From the NCBI RefSeq assembly GCF_002933815.1, contig NZ_BEYR01000001.1, positions 1,282,691 to 1,346,690 of the forward strand: a DNA stretch of 64,000 nucleotides, read 5' to 3'. The translations under genes and the position numbers were made by a program. The notes beneath the pieces were generated by a model that saw only the letters and a program-made list of their open reading frames with translations, was not told where the DNA came from and did not search any database. Origin of the DNA: Sphingobacterium sp. HMA12 (GTDB lineage: Bacteria > Bacteroidota > Bacteroidia > Sphingobacteriales > Sphingobacteriaceae). Shown here piece by piece: positions 1-8,655 of the stretch; positions within the stretch are counted from its first letter, which is position 1, and every line of letters starts with the position of its first letter.

Positions 1-600
1 ATCTGAAAAATTGTCAATCAGCTCAATAATGTCTTCCTCAGAAAGTTCTACCGCGCGATCTGTAGGAATAATATCCATAAAATCGGCATTGAACAGCACC
101 CGGTAATGATGCATGATGTTATTTTTATCCGGAATATCCAGAAATATCGGCATATCCATGGCATCCACTTTAACGCCATAGTACTGACTGATGATCATAC
201 AACAATTCAGGATATAATAAGTATCTGAAGAGAGATCGCGGTAGCTAAAATCATAATGATCGCCGGCATCATGGAGGATATTGTCCAGGCGTTCGGTATG
301 ATTAAAGGTGTAGAGATAGAAGGGGATCGTAATGGCCTTGATCTCATTCCTGGTCAGTGACCTTGGGAAGAGGTCCGCCAAAAGAACTTTGATAATAGGT
401 TCATATTGGCGTAAATCCTCGGCTTTTTCTATCCCCTCGATAAGCGCTGGATATTTTTTTAATTCCTCTAGCAAAGATTTTGCATACCTAGCCTGAAATT
501 CAACTTCGGACAATGCCGTTTCCTCAAAAGATTTTATAATCTTATGAAAGGCGATCAGGGTCTTAAAAGGACTGGAGTCAAAGGTGAAGTTAAATTGCAT
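1..600 (-). CDS. N-terminal part of an uncharacterised protein, possibly GAF-domain type (cut by window edge)
   Basis: Reading the minus strand from an ATG at 600 gives 200 uninterrupted codons that run off the left edge, so the gene is partial at its 3' end. The protein starts MQFNFTFDSSPFKTLIAF, is soluble and acidic, and has no signal peptide or membrane segment in the visible part. It contains IPFYLYTFNHTERL and YRVLFNADFMDIIP and ends in the acidic stretch ELSEEDIIELIDNF. I recall this layout from the N-terminus of long Bacteroidota proteins annotated as GAF-domain proteins, but the GAF region itself would lie outside the window, so the product name is a guess. It is divergent from the small membrane protein at 920. 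The coding call is firm; the function is not. Confidence 0.7.
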   Translation of the reverse strand, partial: MQFNFTFDSSPFKTLIAFHKIIKSFEETALSEVEFQARYAKSLLEELKKYPALIEGIEKAEDLRQYEPIIKVLLADLFPRSLTRNEIKAITIPFYLYTFNHTERLDNILHDAGDHYDFSYRDLSSDTYYILNCCMIISQYYGVKVDAMDMPIFLDIPDKNNIMHHYRVLFNADFMDIIPTDRAVELSEEDIIELIDNFSD

Positions 601-919
601 AATGCTTGTTCCTGACTAAAATTAGATTATTGTTGGAAGACACACAAAAGTATAAAATTATCAGGTATTGCAGCGCTAATTTTTTTCACAAATAGCAACC
701 GGTTTTTCCTGTGGATTGAATTGGTGCCATATACTGTTATCGGTCGTCATTATTTTGTTGCCACCTACCTGGAAAAGGGGATACAATGCCCGGAGCCTGT
801 TCTTCAATGCCCGTTTTCTGTACAGTGTCCTAAAATATGAACTTTTTTGTATTGCCCGATGTTCTCAAAGTAATCTGCCTCCAAATGTGCAGAGGAGCGA
901 GAAACTAACATAAGATAAA
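601..919. other. Divergent intergenic region, no convincing gene
   Basis: These 319 bases separate two divergent genes and should hold both promoters. I see no clear TAnnTTTG element and no strong hairpin. Short open frames occur on both strands (plus about 716-913; minus, ending near 679), but neither has a credible start, ribosome binding site or recognisable protein. Confidence 0.4.
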
Positions 920-1366
920 ATGAATGTATTTAACAAAAATATGCTGGGTGGACTAATCGGAGCAGTAGTCCTCAATGTGATCCACAGTGTTGCAAAAAGA
1001 TTTGATACCGAAGCGCCGGCAATTGATGAAGTAGGCGAGGAAGCGATGAAAAAGACGGTTAAAGCTGCTGGATTTACACCGCCAAAGGGAAATGCGCTGG
1101 TCGCTGCTACCTTTGGTGCAGATGTTGCATCAAACGCGATGTTATACACCATAATTGGCTATGGCGGTGATAAACATATCCTTCTAAGGGGAGCGCTACT
1201 CGGGACAGTCGTGGGCCTGGCTACATTGACCATTCCGGAGCAGGCCGGACTCGATGTCAAGCCGATAAAAAAGACCGAACGGACAAAAGTAATGACCGTC
1301 GCCTGGTACGTCATCGGTGGAATGGCAGCCGCGCTGGCCATAAAAGCGATGCGTAGCCATGGTTAA
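920..1366 (+). CDS. Small integral membrane protein, uncharacterised
   Basis: A 148-residue protein with three or four hydrophobic, Gly/Ala-rich segments, around residues 8-25, 58-80, 90-108 and 124-142, joined by short charged loops. The first loop is acidic (EAPAIDEVGEEA). I do not recognise a family. The ATG at 920 follows an A-rich leader and is the first in-frame start. It stands alone between the divergent gene to the left and the minus-strand cold-shock remnant to the right. A bilayer-embedded protein is clear from composition; function is unknown. Confidence 0.7.
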   Translation: MNVFNKNMLGGLIGAVVLNVIHSVAKRFDTEAPAIDEVGEEAMKKTVKAAGFTPPKGNALVAATFGADVASNAMLYTIIGYGGDKHILLRGALLGTVVGLATLTIPEQAGLDVKPIKKTERTKVMTVAWYVIGGMAAALAIKAMRSHG

Positions 1367-1367
1367 A

Positions 1368-1400
1368 TAAAAAAACGTGTAGCAGAAATCTGCTACACGT
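1368..1400 (-). terminator. Hairpin terminator of the cold-shock remnant
   Basis: A perfect 12-bp inverted repeat (ACGTGTAGCAGA at 1375-1386, TCTGCTACACGT at 1389-1400) is flanked on the left by an A-run, which is a T-tract for minus-strand transcripts. It lies about 50 bases past the stop of the broken cold-shock gene. It could also stop plus-strand transcription from 920, though no T-run follows on that side. Confidence 0.75.
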
Positions 1401-1448
1401 CATTTAGAAGATGCGCGATGCAACTCCCAGATTGACTGTTTTACTTAA

Positions 1449-1643
1449 TTATGCGGCAGGTACATTGGTTGCGTTAATGTCTTTTCTTCCGTTTTCTAAA
1501 TCAAATGTTACGCTGTCGTTTTCTCGTACTTCATTGATAAGACCGGTAATATGTACGAAAATATCTTCACCACCGTCAACTGGTGTAATAAACCGAAACC
1601 TTTTGTTTGATTATACTATCCATCCGGTTTTAATTGCGTACAT
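1449..1643 (-). pseudogene. Broken cold-shock protein (CspA family)
   Basis: Minus-strand translation ending at the TAA at 1449-1451 gives a clear CspA-family C-terminal half: TPVDGGEDIFVHITGLINEV followed by RENDSVTFDLENGR and NVPAA. The conserved GFGFITP stretch is split: GGT TTC GGT is followed by TTATTACACC, one base short of the TTT ATT ACA CC needed to stay in frame. The upstream segment, which should encode the N-terminal strands, contains in-frame stops and a degraded start. A GGAGG-like ribosome binding site and ATG remain near 1643. So RNA-binding motif 2 and the C-terminus survive but the full protein cannot be made. A sequencing error could explain the one-base gap but not the stops upstream. 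Confidence 0.75.
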
Positions 1644-1724
1644 TTATAGAACCTCCCTACGTGCAGCACCCTTGTTCAAGATACAAGACGATCGTATGCA
1701 AGGACTTCACATAAACAATCAACA

Positions 1725-3953
1725 ATGATTTCAACAACGAAAAGAGGAATTGCATTCCTGTCAACTTTTCCCCCTCGCGCCTGCGGTATTGCCACCTACA
1801 CGACAGATTTGATGAAGGCCATTTCAAGTAAATTTCAAGATTCATACGAGCTCATTCCCATACCAATCGTAGCACCTCAGGGACTTACGAATTATGACCA
1901 AGCGCCTGTAGGTCTATTGCAGATTGCAGATCCGCATGCATTTGATACGCTATTTGAAAACATTCAACTCCAAAAGAATATTGATCTGGTCTGTATTGAG
2001 CATGAATTCGGTCTATTCATTGGCCAGGAAGCGAAATTCAGTTCTTTCCTTTCCAAACTGAATGCGGCAAAGATCACCATCATTATTACTTTTCATACGG
2101 TATTGCCGTCGCCAGATGGCAGTATGCTGGAGCAGGTAACAGCTATTGCGGCGTACTGTTCACAGATCATCGTCATGACTCAAAATTCTGCTGATATCCT
2201 TATGAGCAGCTATGGCATCGCTGCAGATAAAATCACAGTGATCGCCCATGGGACGCATCTGGCTCCGGCAAAAAATAAGCAAGAAACACTGGAGCAGTTT
2301 AATCTATTGGGCAAAAAAGTCCTAAGCACTTTTGGCCTTTTGGGTCCAAGCAAGAGCATCGAAACAACACTATATGCACTTCCGGCTATTATCAGACAAA
2401 ATCCTGATGTACTATTTCTTATTCTGGGACAGACACACCCCACCTTGTTGCAACAGGAAGGGGAGGCGTATAGAAATCTACTGGAAGAAATAATTGAGCG
2501 GTATGAACTTTCGGATCACGTCAGGTTTGTCAATGAATTTCTTTCGATCGAGTCGCTGTTGGCCTACCTGTCGATCACGGAGGTTTATCTGTTTACGTCA
2601 AAGGATCCCTTTCAGGCGGTCAGTGGAACCTTTTCTTATGCATTGAGTTCGGGCTGTCCCATTGTTTCGACACCGATTCCCCATGTCAGGGAAGTTTTGA
2701 AAGCAGACATGGGAACGATGATCGATTTTGAAGCATCGGACCAACTGGCCGAGGCTGTGAATCAAATTCTAGACGATACACCGAGGCTGGAGAAAATCCG
2801 CCATGTGAATCTTCAAAAAATGGTAAAAACCTCCTGGCAAAACGTAGCTATTGCTCATGTCAATCTATTTGAACTCCTTGTTGACGAAAAAAGGGACATG
2901 TTGTATTCGGTTCCGCCGCTCAATCTAGACCACATGTTTCGGATGTCAGCGGAGCGAGCGTTTGTCCAATTTGCAGACATCAGTATGCCCGACCTGAACA
3001 GTGGTTATGCGCTAGACGATAATGCCCGGGCACTTATCGCAATGTTACATCACTATAAGTTATATGAATCTCAGGAAGACCTTGGCCTGATCAAAAAATA
3101 CCTTGATTTTATCGGCTACTGTATGCAGGAGGATGGTACATTTTTGAATTACGTAGACAGTGACGGTCATTTTACCAGACAAAACGAGCAGGAGAATCTG
3201 GAGGATGCCAACGGGCGCGCGGTATGGGCTTTGGGCGAAGTAGTGGGTTTAGCCCATCTTTTACCGGAGCGGATAGTCAAGCCTGCGATTGAACTTTTGG
3301 AACGTGCTTCCGCACATGCATTGGTTTATTATTCAACTCGGTCTATGGCCTTTACAATAAAGGGGTTAAGTTTTATGAAAGGCAAAAATTATCAAACTAT
3401 CGTAACTATACTTGCTGACCGGCTGGTCGCGATGTTTACGCATGAAAGTACCGGCGATTGGCAATGGTACGAATCCTACATGACCTATGGCAATAGCGTG
3501 ATTCCGGAAGCATTGTTGGCCGCTTATGAGACAACTGCTGATACGAGATATCGCGATATTGCTTACCAGTCCTTCGATTTTTTGTTGAGTAGAATTATTG
3601 TAGATGACGAGATCCATGTAATCTCGAACAAAGGCTGGGCCCAACGCGATCAGCCGCGATCTGAAGCCAAAGGTGGAGAGCAGCCCATTGATGTGGCCTA
3701 CACCATTATTGCGCTGGACAGGTTTTACAGACATACAAAAGATGAGCATTATCGAAATACCATACGAACAGCGTTTGAATGGTTCCTGGGACGCAATCAT
3801 ATCCAGCAGATCGTTTATAATCCGGTGACCGGTGGTTGTTTTGATGGTTTGGAAGAGCGTACAGTAAATATTAATCAGGGGGCAGAATCGACCATAAGTT
3901 ATCTATTGGCAAGGCTCAAGATGGAGGCGTATTTGCCTGAGCATGTAAGCTAG
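1725..3953 (+). CDS. GT4 glycosyltransferase fused to a six-hairpin (alpha/alpha)-type domain
   Basis: A 742-residue cytoplasmic protein in two parts. Residues about 5-395 form a GT-B glycosyltransferase of family 4: an N-terminal nucleotide-fold half (FLSTFPPRACGIATYT), then STFGLLGPSKSIETTLYA and the donor-site region SGTFSYALSSGCPIVSTPIP. Residues about 400-742 are helical with aromatic-rich motifs (NSGYALDDNARALIAM, DWQWYESYMTYGNSVIPEAL, NQGAESTISYLLARL) resembling (alpha/alpha)6 glycosidase-like folds. No signal peptide is present. The domain pair suggests a sugar transferase with a carbohydrate-handling partner domain, but substrate and product cannot be read from sequence. It is monocistronic: the next gene is convergent, 97 bases downstream. 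Confidence 0.75.
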   Translation: MISTTKRGIAFLSTFPPRACGIATYTTDLMKAISSKFQDSYELIPIPIVAPQGLTNYDQAPVGLLQIADPHAFDTLFENIQLQKNIDLVCIEHEFGLFIGQEAKFSSFLSKLNAAKITIIITFHTVLPSPDGSMLEQVTAIAAYCSQIIVMTQNSADILMSSYGIAADKITVIAHGTHLAPAKNKQETLEQFNLLGKKVLSTFGLLGPSKSIETTLYALPAIIRQNPDVLFLILGQTHPTLLQQEGEAYRNLLEEIIERYELSDHVRFVNEFLSIESLLAYLSITEVYLFTSKDPFQAVSGTFSYALSSGCPIVSTPIPHVREVLKADMGTMIDFEASDQLAEAVNQILDDTPRLEKIRHVNLQKMVKTSWQNVAIAHVNLFELLVDEKRDMLYSVPPLNLDHMFRMSAERAFVQFADISMPDLNSGYALDDNARALIAMLHHYKLYESQEDLGLIKKYLDFIGYCMQEDGTFLNYVDSDGHFTRQNEQENLEDANGRAVWALGEVVGLAHLLPERIVKPAIELLERASAHALVYYSTRSMAFTIKGLSFMKGKNYQTIVTILADRLVAMFTHESTGDWQWYESYMTYGNSVIPEALLAAYETTADTRYRDIAYQSFDFLLSRIIVDDEIHVISNKGWAQRDQPRSEAKGGEQPIDVAYTIIALDRFYRHTKDEHYRNTIRTAFEWFLGRNHIQQIVYNPVTGGCFDGLEERTVNINQGAESTISYLLARLKMEAYLPEHVS

Positions 3954-4049
3954 CCGGATGCTAAACAGCACTTGCTGGCATACTTGCATGTATGGATTTC
4001 GAGCGGGTACAAAGACTGGATGATTAGGCTGGGCTTTTGCTCGCTTTTT

Positions 4050-4334
4050 TTATTTGATATCGAGCTGTTTCTCGGTCACCCTCCAGATCATCTCTTCCAC
4101 TAGGCTGAGGCGCCAGCCTTTTTTACCGATTTTTGTTCCTGCGGCAGTGGTATACGGGGCGACAATAAGGATCATTTCCTTTTTGGGAAGCACCTGGAGA
4201 TCGGCAACAGTGCGGGAGCCGTCGATAAATTCCACATCAACTTCCAAAAACGCACTATTTGAGGATACTTTGAACGATAGCTTCGCAATGGAACCGGGAT
4301 AAATATGTGAATTATCAAACTCAATCTTTTTCAT
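4050..4334 (-). CDS. Uncharacterised small beta-rich protein
   Basis: A 94-residue soluble protein starting MKKIEFDNSHIYPG. I prefer the ATG at 4334 because the upstream extension in the same frame (to 4427) overlaps the preceding gene and is low-complexity. The sequence alternates hydrophobic and polar residues (LSFKVSSNSAFLEVDVEFIDG), suggesting beta strands. No catalytic motif or signal peptide was recognised. It follows the small membrane protein at 4357-4542 by 22 bases in the same direction, so the two probably form one transcript. Confidence 0.55.
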   Translation of the reverse strand: MKKIEFDNSHIYPGSIAKLSFKVSSNSAFLEVDVEFIDGSRTVADLQVLPKKEMILIVAPYTTAAGTKIGKKGWRLSLVEEMIWRVTEKQLDIK

Positions 4335-4356
4335 ACCATATATACTAAAAATGAAA

Positions 4357-4542
4357 TTAGGCCTCGTCCTTGGTATTCCGGACCAGGCTGATCCCTGAAT
4401 AGAAAAACAGCAGCCCAAGTACACCAATCACAATCAATGTGGTATAATCACTATTTTTTTGTATGATTTCATACCCGACATAACCTAGCCCTGTAATACC
4501 TAAGATGGTCAGGACAGCCCCAAAAATACGTTTTAAATTCAT
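4357..4542 (-). CDS. Two-helix membrane protein, uncharacterised
   Basis: A 61-residue protein with two hydrophobic segments, about residues 7-25 (IFGAVLTILGITGLGYVGY) and 36-54 (LIVIGVLGLLFFYSGISLV), and a short charged tail NTKDEA. Such short double-span proteins are common in Bacteroidota and have no assigned role. It is first in a probable two-gene operon with 4050-4334. A leader of about 340 bases lies between it and the divergent permease gene. Confidence 0.6.
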   Translation of the reverse strand: MNLKRIFGAVLTILGITGLGYVGYEIIQKNSDYTTLIVIGVLGLLFFYSGISLVRNTKDEA

Positions 4543-4889
4543 TGCTTCTCTTTAAATTAAGTACGCTGTTAAGAAGGATGGGCTTGAATAGGGATTGATC
4601 GGATTGAAAGGTATGGTATCTGCAACACTCAAAGTTTATTCTTACTTTGCAATAGGACAAGAAAGCTGGCATAAAAGTTTTGCTTTTCTTTTTTCCTGAT
4701 GCACGAATAGGCCGCAATGGCTTCGGGCAGTGTACGTATTTGAACAGTGTTTTTGGTAAACTGTCCGTATGCGTACAATGGCCTTTCCATAAAAAAGCTA
4801 AAATAGTCCATAATTGACCAAAGGCGGCATAAATTGAGATTAGCTAGCTACTGGTATGGTATTTGGCAAGCAGTAACTAAAATGATCGT
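4543..4889. other. Intergenic region with one weak small ORF
   Basis: This 347-base stretch separates the divergent membrane-protein and permease genes. A 60-codon minus-strand frame (4629-4811, starting MDYFSFFMERPLYAYG) is basic at its C-terminus. It has no recognised family and a poor ribosome binding site, so I do not call it a gene. No repeat or strong hairpin was seen. Confidence 0.35.
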
Positions 4890-7277
4890 ATGTTCTCCAA
4901 TTACCTGAAGATTGCCATCCGAATACTCTGGCACAACAAAGTCTATGTGACGCTTAATATGTTAGGTTTGGGGTTCGCCATTGCCTGCTGTATATTATCC
5001 TATCTAAATTACAACTATAGGACAAACTTTGACAAAACCCAAAAAAGCGAGAAGCCTGTTTTCCGGCTCAACAGCATCCGTATGGTGGAAGGGGACAAAC
5101 AGCCATGGGCTACTGTACCAGCTCCGGTTGCCGATGCCATGCTAAAAGAAAAAGACGGCGCAGGACGGACTGCGCGGCTCAGTAACACATCTGTCGTGGT
5201 CAAAATTGGGGAGCACACTTTTGACGAACATATTCATTTTACGGATAGAGCTCTTTTTGACCTATTTAATTTTCCTTTGCGGGATGGAAATCTATCCGGT
5301 TTTGACCAGCCTAATCAATTGATCATAAGTGCGGCACTTGCTGATAAATATTTTCCAAAACAGATTGCTGTAGGGCAGTCGGTGACACTGATCGGTGCGG
5401 ACGGTACGCTCAATGTCTATACAATTACTGCTGTGACGGAGCAGATTCCGGCCAACTCGAGCATTCAGTTTGATCTCATTACCGCCTTTGACAATGGGGG
5501 TAGGTACGGTCTTCCTGCCGCAGACGACTGGACGCGCCCAAATGCTATCACGACATTCGTTGAATTGTCCAATGGTCAAAGTGCCACTTCGGTCGTTGCT
5601 GACCTGAACCGCTACATTGCACTTAACAACCAGCATCATCAGGATCAACGTATTTCGGGTTTTACCCTACAGCCTTTTTCCGAACTGGCAACCAGCTCGG
5701 ATATTGATATGCCCGGATACATCCACGGAAGCCAGCTGAACACAAATCCGCGCGGTGTACTGGTGATTGTTCCCGCAGTAATGTCACTGTTGATACTGCT
5801 GATTACCTGTTTCAACTTTACCAATGTTTCCATTGCTTTTGCCAGCAGCAGGCTGAAGGAGATCGGTATCCGTAAAGTAATCGGTGGTGTCAGAAGGCAG
5901 CTGGTCTGGCAATTTCTGACCGAGAATATGATCCTGTGCCTCTCGGCGGCAGTGTTGGCCTTACTTTTTGTTCAGTTATTGTTACCGACGGTCAACCAGC
6001 TTACTGGTCTTGATCTTTCTCCAGATTACGGCGCTGATTTTGGTTTTTGGTTATTTCTGATCTGCGTACCGGCTGTCTGTGCAATCCTTTCGGGCTTATA
6101 TCCTGCGCTGTATATTACATCATTCCAGCCAGTGTCGATCCTGAAAGGTAAAACTGCCTTAGGTGCATCGAGCCGCTTTACACGCTTTTTGCTTATCGCA
6201 CAGTTTAGCTTATCCTGTTTTGCGCTGGTCGTTGGTATTGTGATGGCCAAAAATGCAAGATTCCAGCAAAAGGTTGATTTTGGCTATGCGATCAATGAGG
6301 TCGCAGTTGTCAGCATTAATACTCCCCAAGAGTATACCTTATTCAGCTCCGCGATCCGACAGAATCCGATGATCAGAGACCTGGCCGGCACAACGGAGCA
6401 GATCGGCGAAAGTTCCTACACACAAACCGCCCTGGTGGGAAAAGATAACATACAGACGCAGGTTGCACGCGTTGGAGGCGAAGATTACCTCAACACGATG
6501 GGCGTTCGCCTGTTACAGGGCCGACATTTTTTCAAAACCGGAACGGATGCGGACCAGTCCATTATTGTCAACGAAACTTTTGTGCAGCGCTTGCAGCTAA
6601 AACCGGCCATCGGTCAGCAAGTAACACTGGATAGTGTCCGTTACACCATTGTGGGTGTGGTCAATGATTATAAAGAATACGGTCTGCATGAACTTGTACC
6701 GCCCTGTGTACTACGTCTGGCGCCCCCCGATAATTATAAGTCCTTGGTTATCCGTACAGATCAGGATAAGCTTGTGACGGTAAATAAATACCTACAGTCA
6801 ACGTGGAACCGATTAATGCCCAATGTGCCTTACCGTGCATACTTACAGTCGGATGTGATTGAGAAAGAAATCCGAATGACCGACGCGTTTAAATCCATCG
6901 CATTCTTTCTGGCAGTGGTCACTTTACTCTTGTCAGCCTCCGGACTATTTGCGCAAATTTCATTGAATATAGATAAAAGAAACCGGGAAATCGGGATCCG
7001 TAAGGTCCTTGGGGCCTCGATAACACAGATCATCCAGTTGATCAGTAAAGAGTTTATCCGCATTCTCCTGATCGCATTTGTTGTGGGTTCAGCGCTGGGC
7101 TATCTGTTTACCAGCAAATTCATTTTTCAGGTGATCTATCATTATCACTCGCCGGCAGGTCCCGAACCTTATATCGGCACATTGCTGATCCTAGTGCTAT
7201 GTTGCTGTTTAATTATCGGAACAAGGATTTATCGGGCAGCACGGACAAATCCTGTGGAGCGACTGCGTGCGGAGTAA
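4890..7277 (+). CDS. ABC transporter permease, FtsX/MacB family
   Basis: A 795-residue inner-membrane protein with the duplicated MacB_PCD-FtsX plan typical of Bacteroidota. It has a first transmembrane helix at about residues 20-40 and a large extracytoplasmic domain at about 45-280. Three helices of the first FtsX domain follow at about 285-420, with the signature KEIGIRKVIGG. A fourth helix near 430 precedes a second periplasmic domain, and a second FtsX domain at about 665-790 carries REIGIRKVLGA. Known relatives pair with a MacB/LolD-type ATPase and move lipoproteins, peptides or drugs, or transmit mechanical force across the envelope. No ATPase gene is adjacent, so it must borrow one encoded elsewhere. 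It is a single-gene unit closed by the hairpin at 7362. Confidence 0.9.
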   Translation: MFSNYLKIAIRILWHNKVYVTLNMLGLGFAIACCILSYLNYNYRTNFDKTQKSEKPVFRLNSIRMVEGDKQPWATVPAPVADAMLKEKDGAGRTARLSNTSVVVKIGEHTFDEHIHFTDRALFDLFNFPLRDGNLSGFDQPNQLIISAALADKYFPKQIAVGQSVTLIGADGTLNVYTITAVTEQIPANSSIQFDLITAFDNGGRYGLPAADDWTRPNAITTFVELSNGQSATSVVADLNRYIALNNQHHQDQRISGFTLQPFSELATSSDIDMPGYIHGSQLNTNPRGVLVIVPAVMSLLILLITCFNFTNVSIAFASSRLKEIGIRKVIGGVRRQLVWQFLTENMILCLSAAVLALLFVQLLLPTVNQLTGLDLSPDYGADFGFWLFLICVPAVCAILSGLYPALYITSFQPVSILKGKTALGASSRFTRFLLIAQFSLSCFALVVGIVMAKNARFQQKVDFGYAINEVAVVSINTPQEYTLFSSAIRQNPMIRDLAGTTEQIGESSYTQTALVGKDNIQTQVARVGGEDYLNTMGVRLLQGRHFFKTGTDADQSIIVNETFVQRLQLKPAIGQQVTLDSVRYTIVGVVNDYKEYGLHELVPPCVLRLAPPDNYKSLVIRTDQDKLVTVNKYLQSTWNRLMPNVPYRAYLQSDVIEKEIRMTDAFKSIAFFLAVVTLLLSASGLFAQISLNIDKRNREIGIRKVLGASITQIIQLISKEFIRILLIAFVVGSALGYLFTSKFIFQVIYHYHSPAGPEPYIGTLLILVLCCCLIIGTRIYRAARTNPVERLRAE

Positions 7278-7361
7278 TTCACAACCTATGGTACATACGC
7301 TACGGTGTATTTGTTGACCCTAGTTTCTCGCAAACAGATGTTTACGAAAATCAATAAACGA

Positions 7362-7399
7362 AAAAGAAGCATTTTGTCGATCGACAAAATGCTTCTTTT
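7362..7399. terminator. Bidirectional terminator between convergent genes
   Basis: A perfect 19-bp inverted repeat centred at 7380/7381 (AAAAGAAGCATTTTG... paired with ...CAAAATGCTTCTTTT) has A-run and T-run edges on both sides. It can therefore end the permease transcript and the convergent GH18 transcript. With no unpaired loop bases, the central TCGATCGA presumably opens as the loop. Confidence 0.85.
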
Positions 7400-7435
7400 G
7401 TAATAGAATCACGCTCTCGCAACAGCATCTAACTT

Positions 7436-8419
7436 TTATGGATTGACCAATGAAATCAACTGTCTGGTAACGGGATAATTGGTCGGCACGATCTGATTTT
7501 GTCCGTAAGGAACACCATCGCGATCTATCGCATAACTAAATACACCTGCTTTTTTCCCTTGCGTGGGGTTCCAGTTGCTGTACTTATATGCTCTACTATT
7601 TGCCAACGGCGAGGTGACATCACCCCAATTTGCGCCATTTTCTTCATAAAAAGAAAAACCGATCAGATACTGATTGGGAAGGATTTTGCCCGCATACGAA
7701 TTGAAGGTGTTTTGCAAACCGCTTACCGAACGCCCATAAGACTGCACCAATACATAATCCACTAAAGCATGGACTACGGTAAATAGGGGGGTGTTGCCCT
7801 CTTGATTGGTATCGTAGATCAACAGTTTTCCAGTGCCGGATTTCGGTCCGAGAGATTTTGAAAGTGCCGTAAAAACGCCAGTAGCGCGTTGTAGATCTTC
7901 GGTATTGAGTGAACGTTCGACATCAAAATCAATACCATCCAGATTATAGGCCGTGATTTTTTCGCTTATAATTTTAGTAGCGAGGGCCTCATAACCCGCA
8001 GGCGTATTGGGAAAGCTTTTATCCAATGTGGCCCCAATATCTGCCGTCATGACCACCTTGGTACCGCGAGCTCGTAAATGAGGGACATAGGAGGTTTTCA
8101 ACGAATCCCAGAATACATTGGTCGGCGGTGTGTAGTCCGGAAAGACAAAGGCAATGTCCAAACTGTCCGGTAGTTCTTTCATGGATGTCTTATTCGTAGC
8201 AGGGTCTGTCGCCTTGTCCCGCCAGGTACGAAAATAACCGGCCATAATCTGATGATTGCTCTTTTTGTAATTGCGGAGATTTTCCAGATAATCTGCTGTA
8301 TCATTAACCGCATAAAGCACCGTATTGTCTTTGGTACAGGAGTTGATTGATGCAGACAGGAGAAGGGCTGCCACTACAAAGCCAAAAAAGTAAATTGCTT
8401 CTTTCTTAAAATTTCTCAT
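7436..8419 (-). CDS. GH18-family lipoprotein (endo-beta-N-acetylglucosaminidase or chitinase type)
   Basis: A 327-residue secreted lipoprotein. The N-terminus is a signal sequence with a Cys-28 lipobox (LSASINSC). Residues about 55-320 are a TIM barrel of glycoside hydrolase family 18; the catalytic DxxDxDxE motif is present as DGIDFDVE at residues 161-168, with Glu-168 the expected acid. Other family-like features are MAGYFRTW on strand 1 and YVLVQSYG near strand 6. The short, single-domain form resembles the EndoF/EndoS branch that cuts the chitobiose core of N-glycans, but a chitin-like substrate is possible. There is no adjacent SusC/D pair. Predicted location is the outer-membrane surface or periplasm. 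Confidence 0.85.
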   Translation of the reverse strand: MRNFKKEAIYFFGFVVAALLLSASINSCTKDNTVLYAVNDTADYLENLRNYKKSNHQIMAGYFRTWRDKATDPATNKTSMKELPDSLDIAFVFPDYTPPTNVFWDSLKTSYVPHLRARGTKVVMTADIGATLDKSFPNTPAGYEALATKIISEKITAYNLDGIDFDVERSLNTEDLQRATGVFTALSKSLGPKSGTGKLLIYDTNQEGNTPLFTVVHALVDYVLVQSYGRSVSGLQNTFNSYAGKILPNQYLIGFSFYEENGANWGDVTSPLANSRAYKYSNWNPTQGKKAGVFSYAIDRDGVPYGQNQIVPTNYPVTRQLISLVNP

Positions 8420-8655
8420 AATTTAAGTATTGTTTATGGTTATAGAACGTTTAAAACAATACATTGTTGTAGAATAAATTAAATATTTTTATTCAGTTAT
8501 TAACATTGCTTCGGAAGACTGATTGTAGCTAGTGGATCCTGGTTTTAAGCAGGCAAATTCATGCGGAATTGACAATGATATTGACATCCGTTGAGCGGTC
8601 TATAGCAACAACAAGACTGCTTACGGTGTAGTAAGCAATCTTGATGTCCGAACCC

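Noticed and set aside
716..913. 65-codon plus-strand frame ahead of the membrane protein at 920
   Set aside because: No ribosome binding site, no family, and it sits in an expected promoter region; composition is not gene-like.
1411..1728. 105-codon plus-strand frame across the cold-shock remnant
   Set aside because: It is the reverse of an evident CspA-family sequence, which explains its openness.
3954..4049. Terminator between the glycosyltransferase and the convergent small gene
   Set aside because: Only a 5-bp CGAGC/GCTCG pairing with a 40-base loop precedes the T-run, too weak to call.
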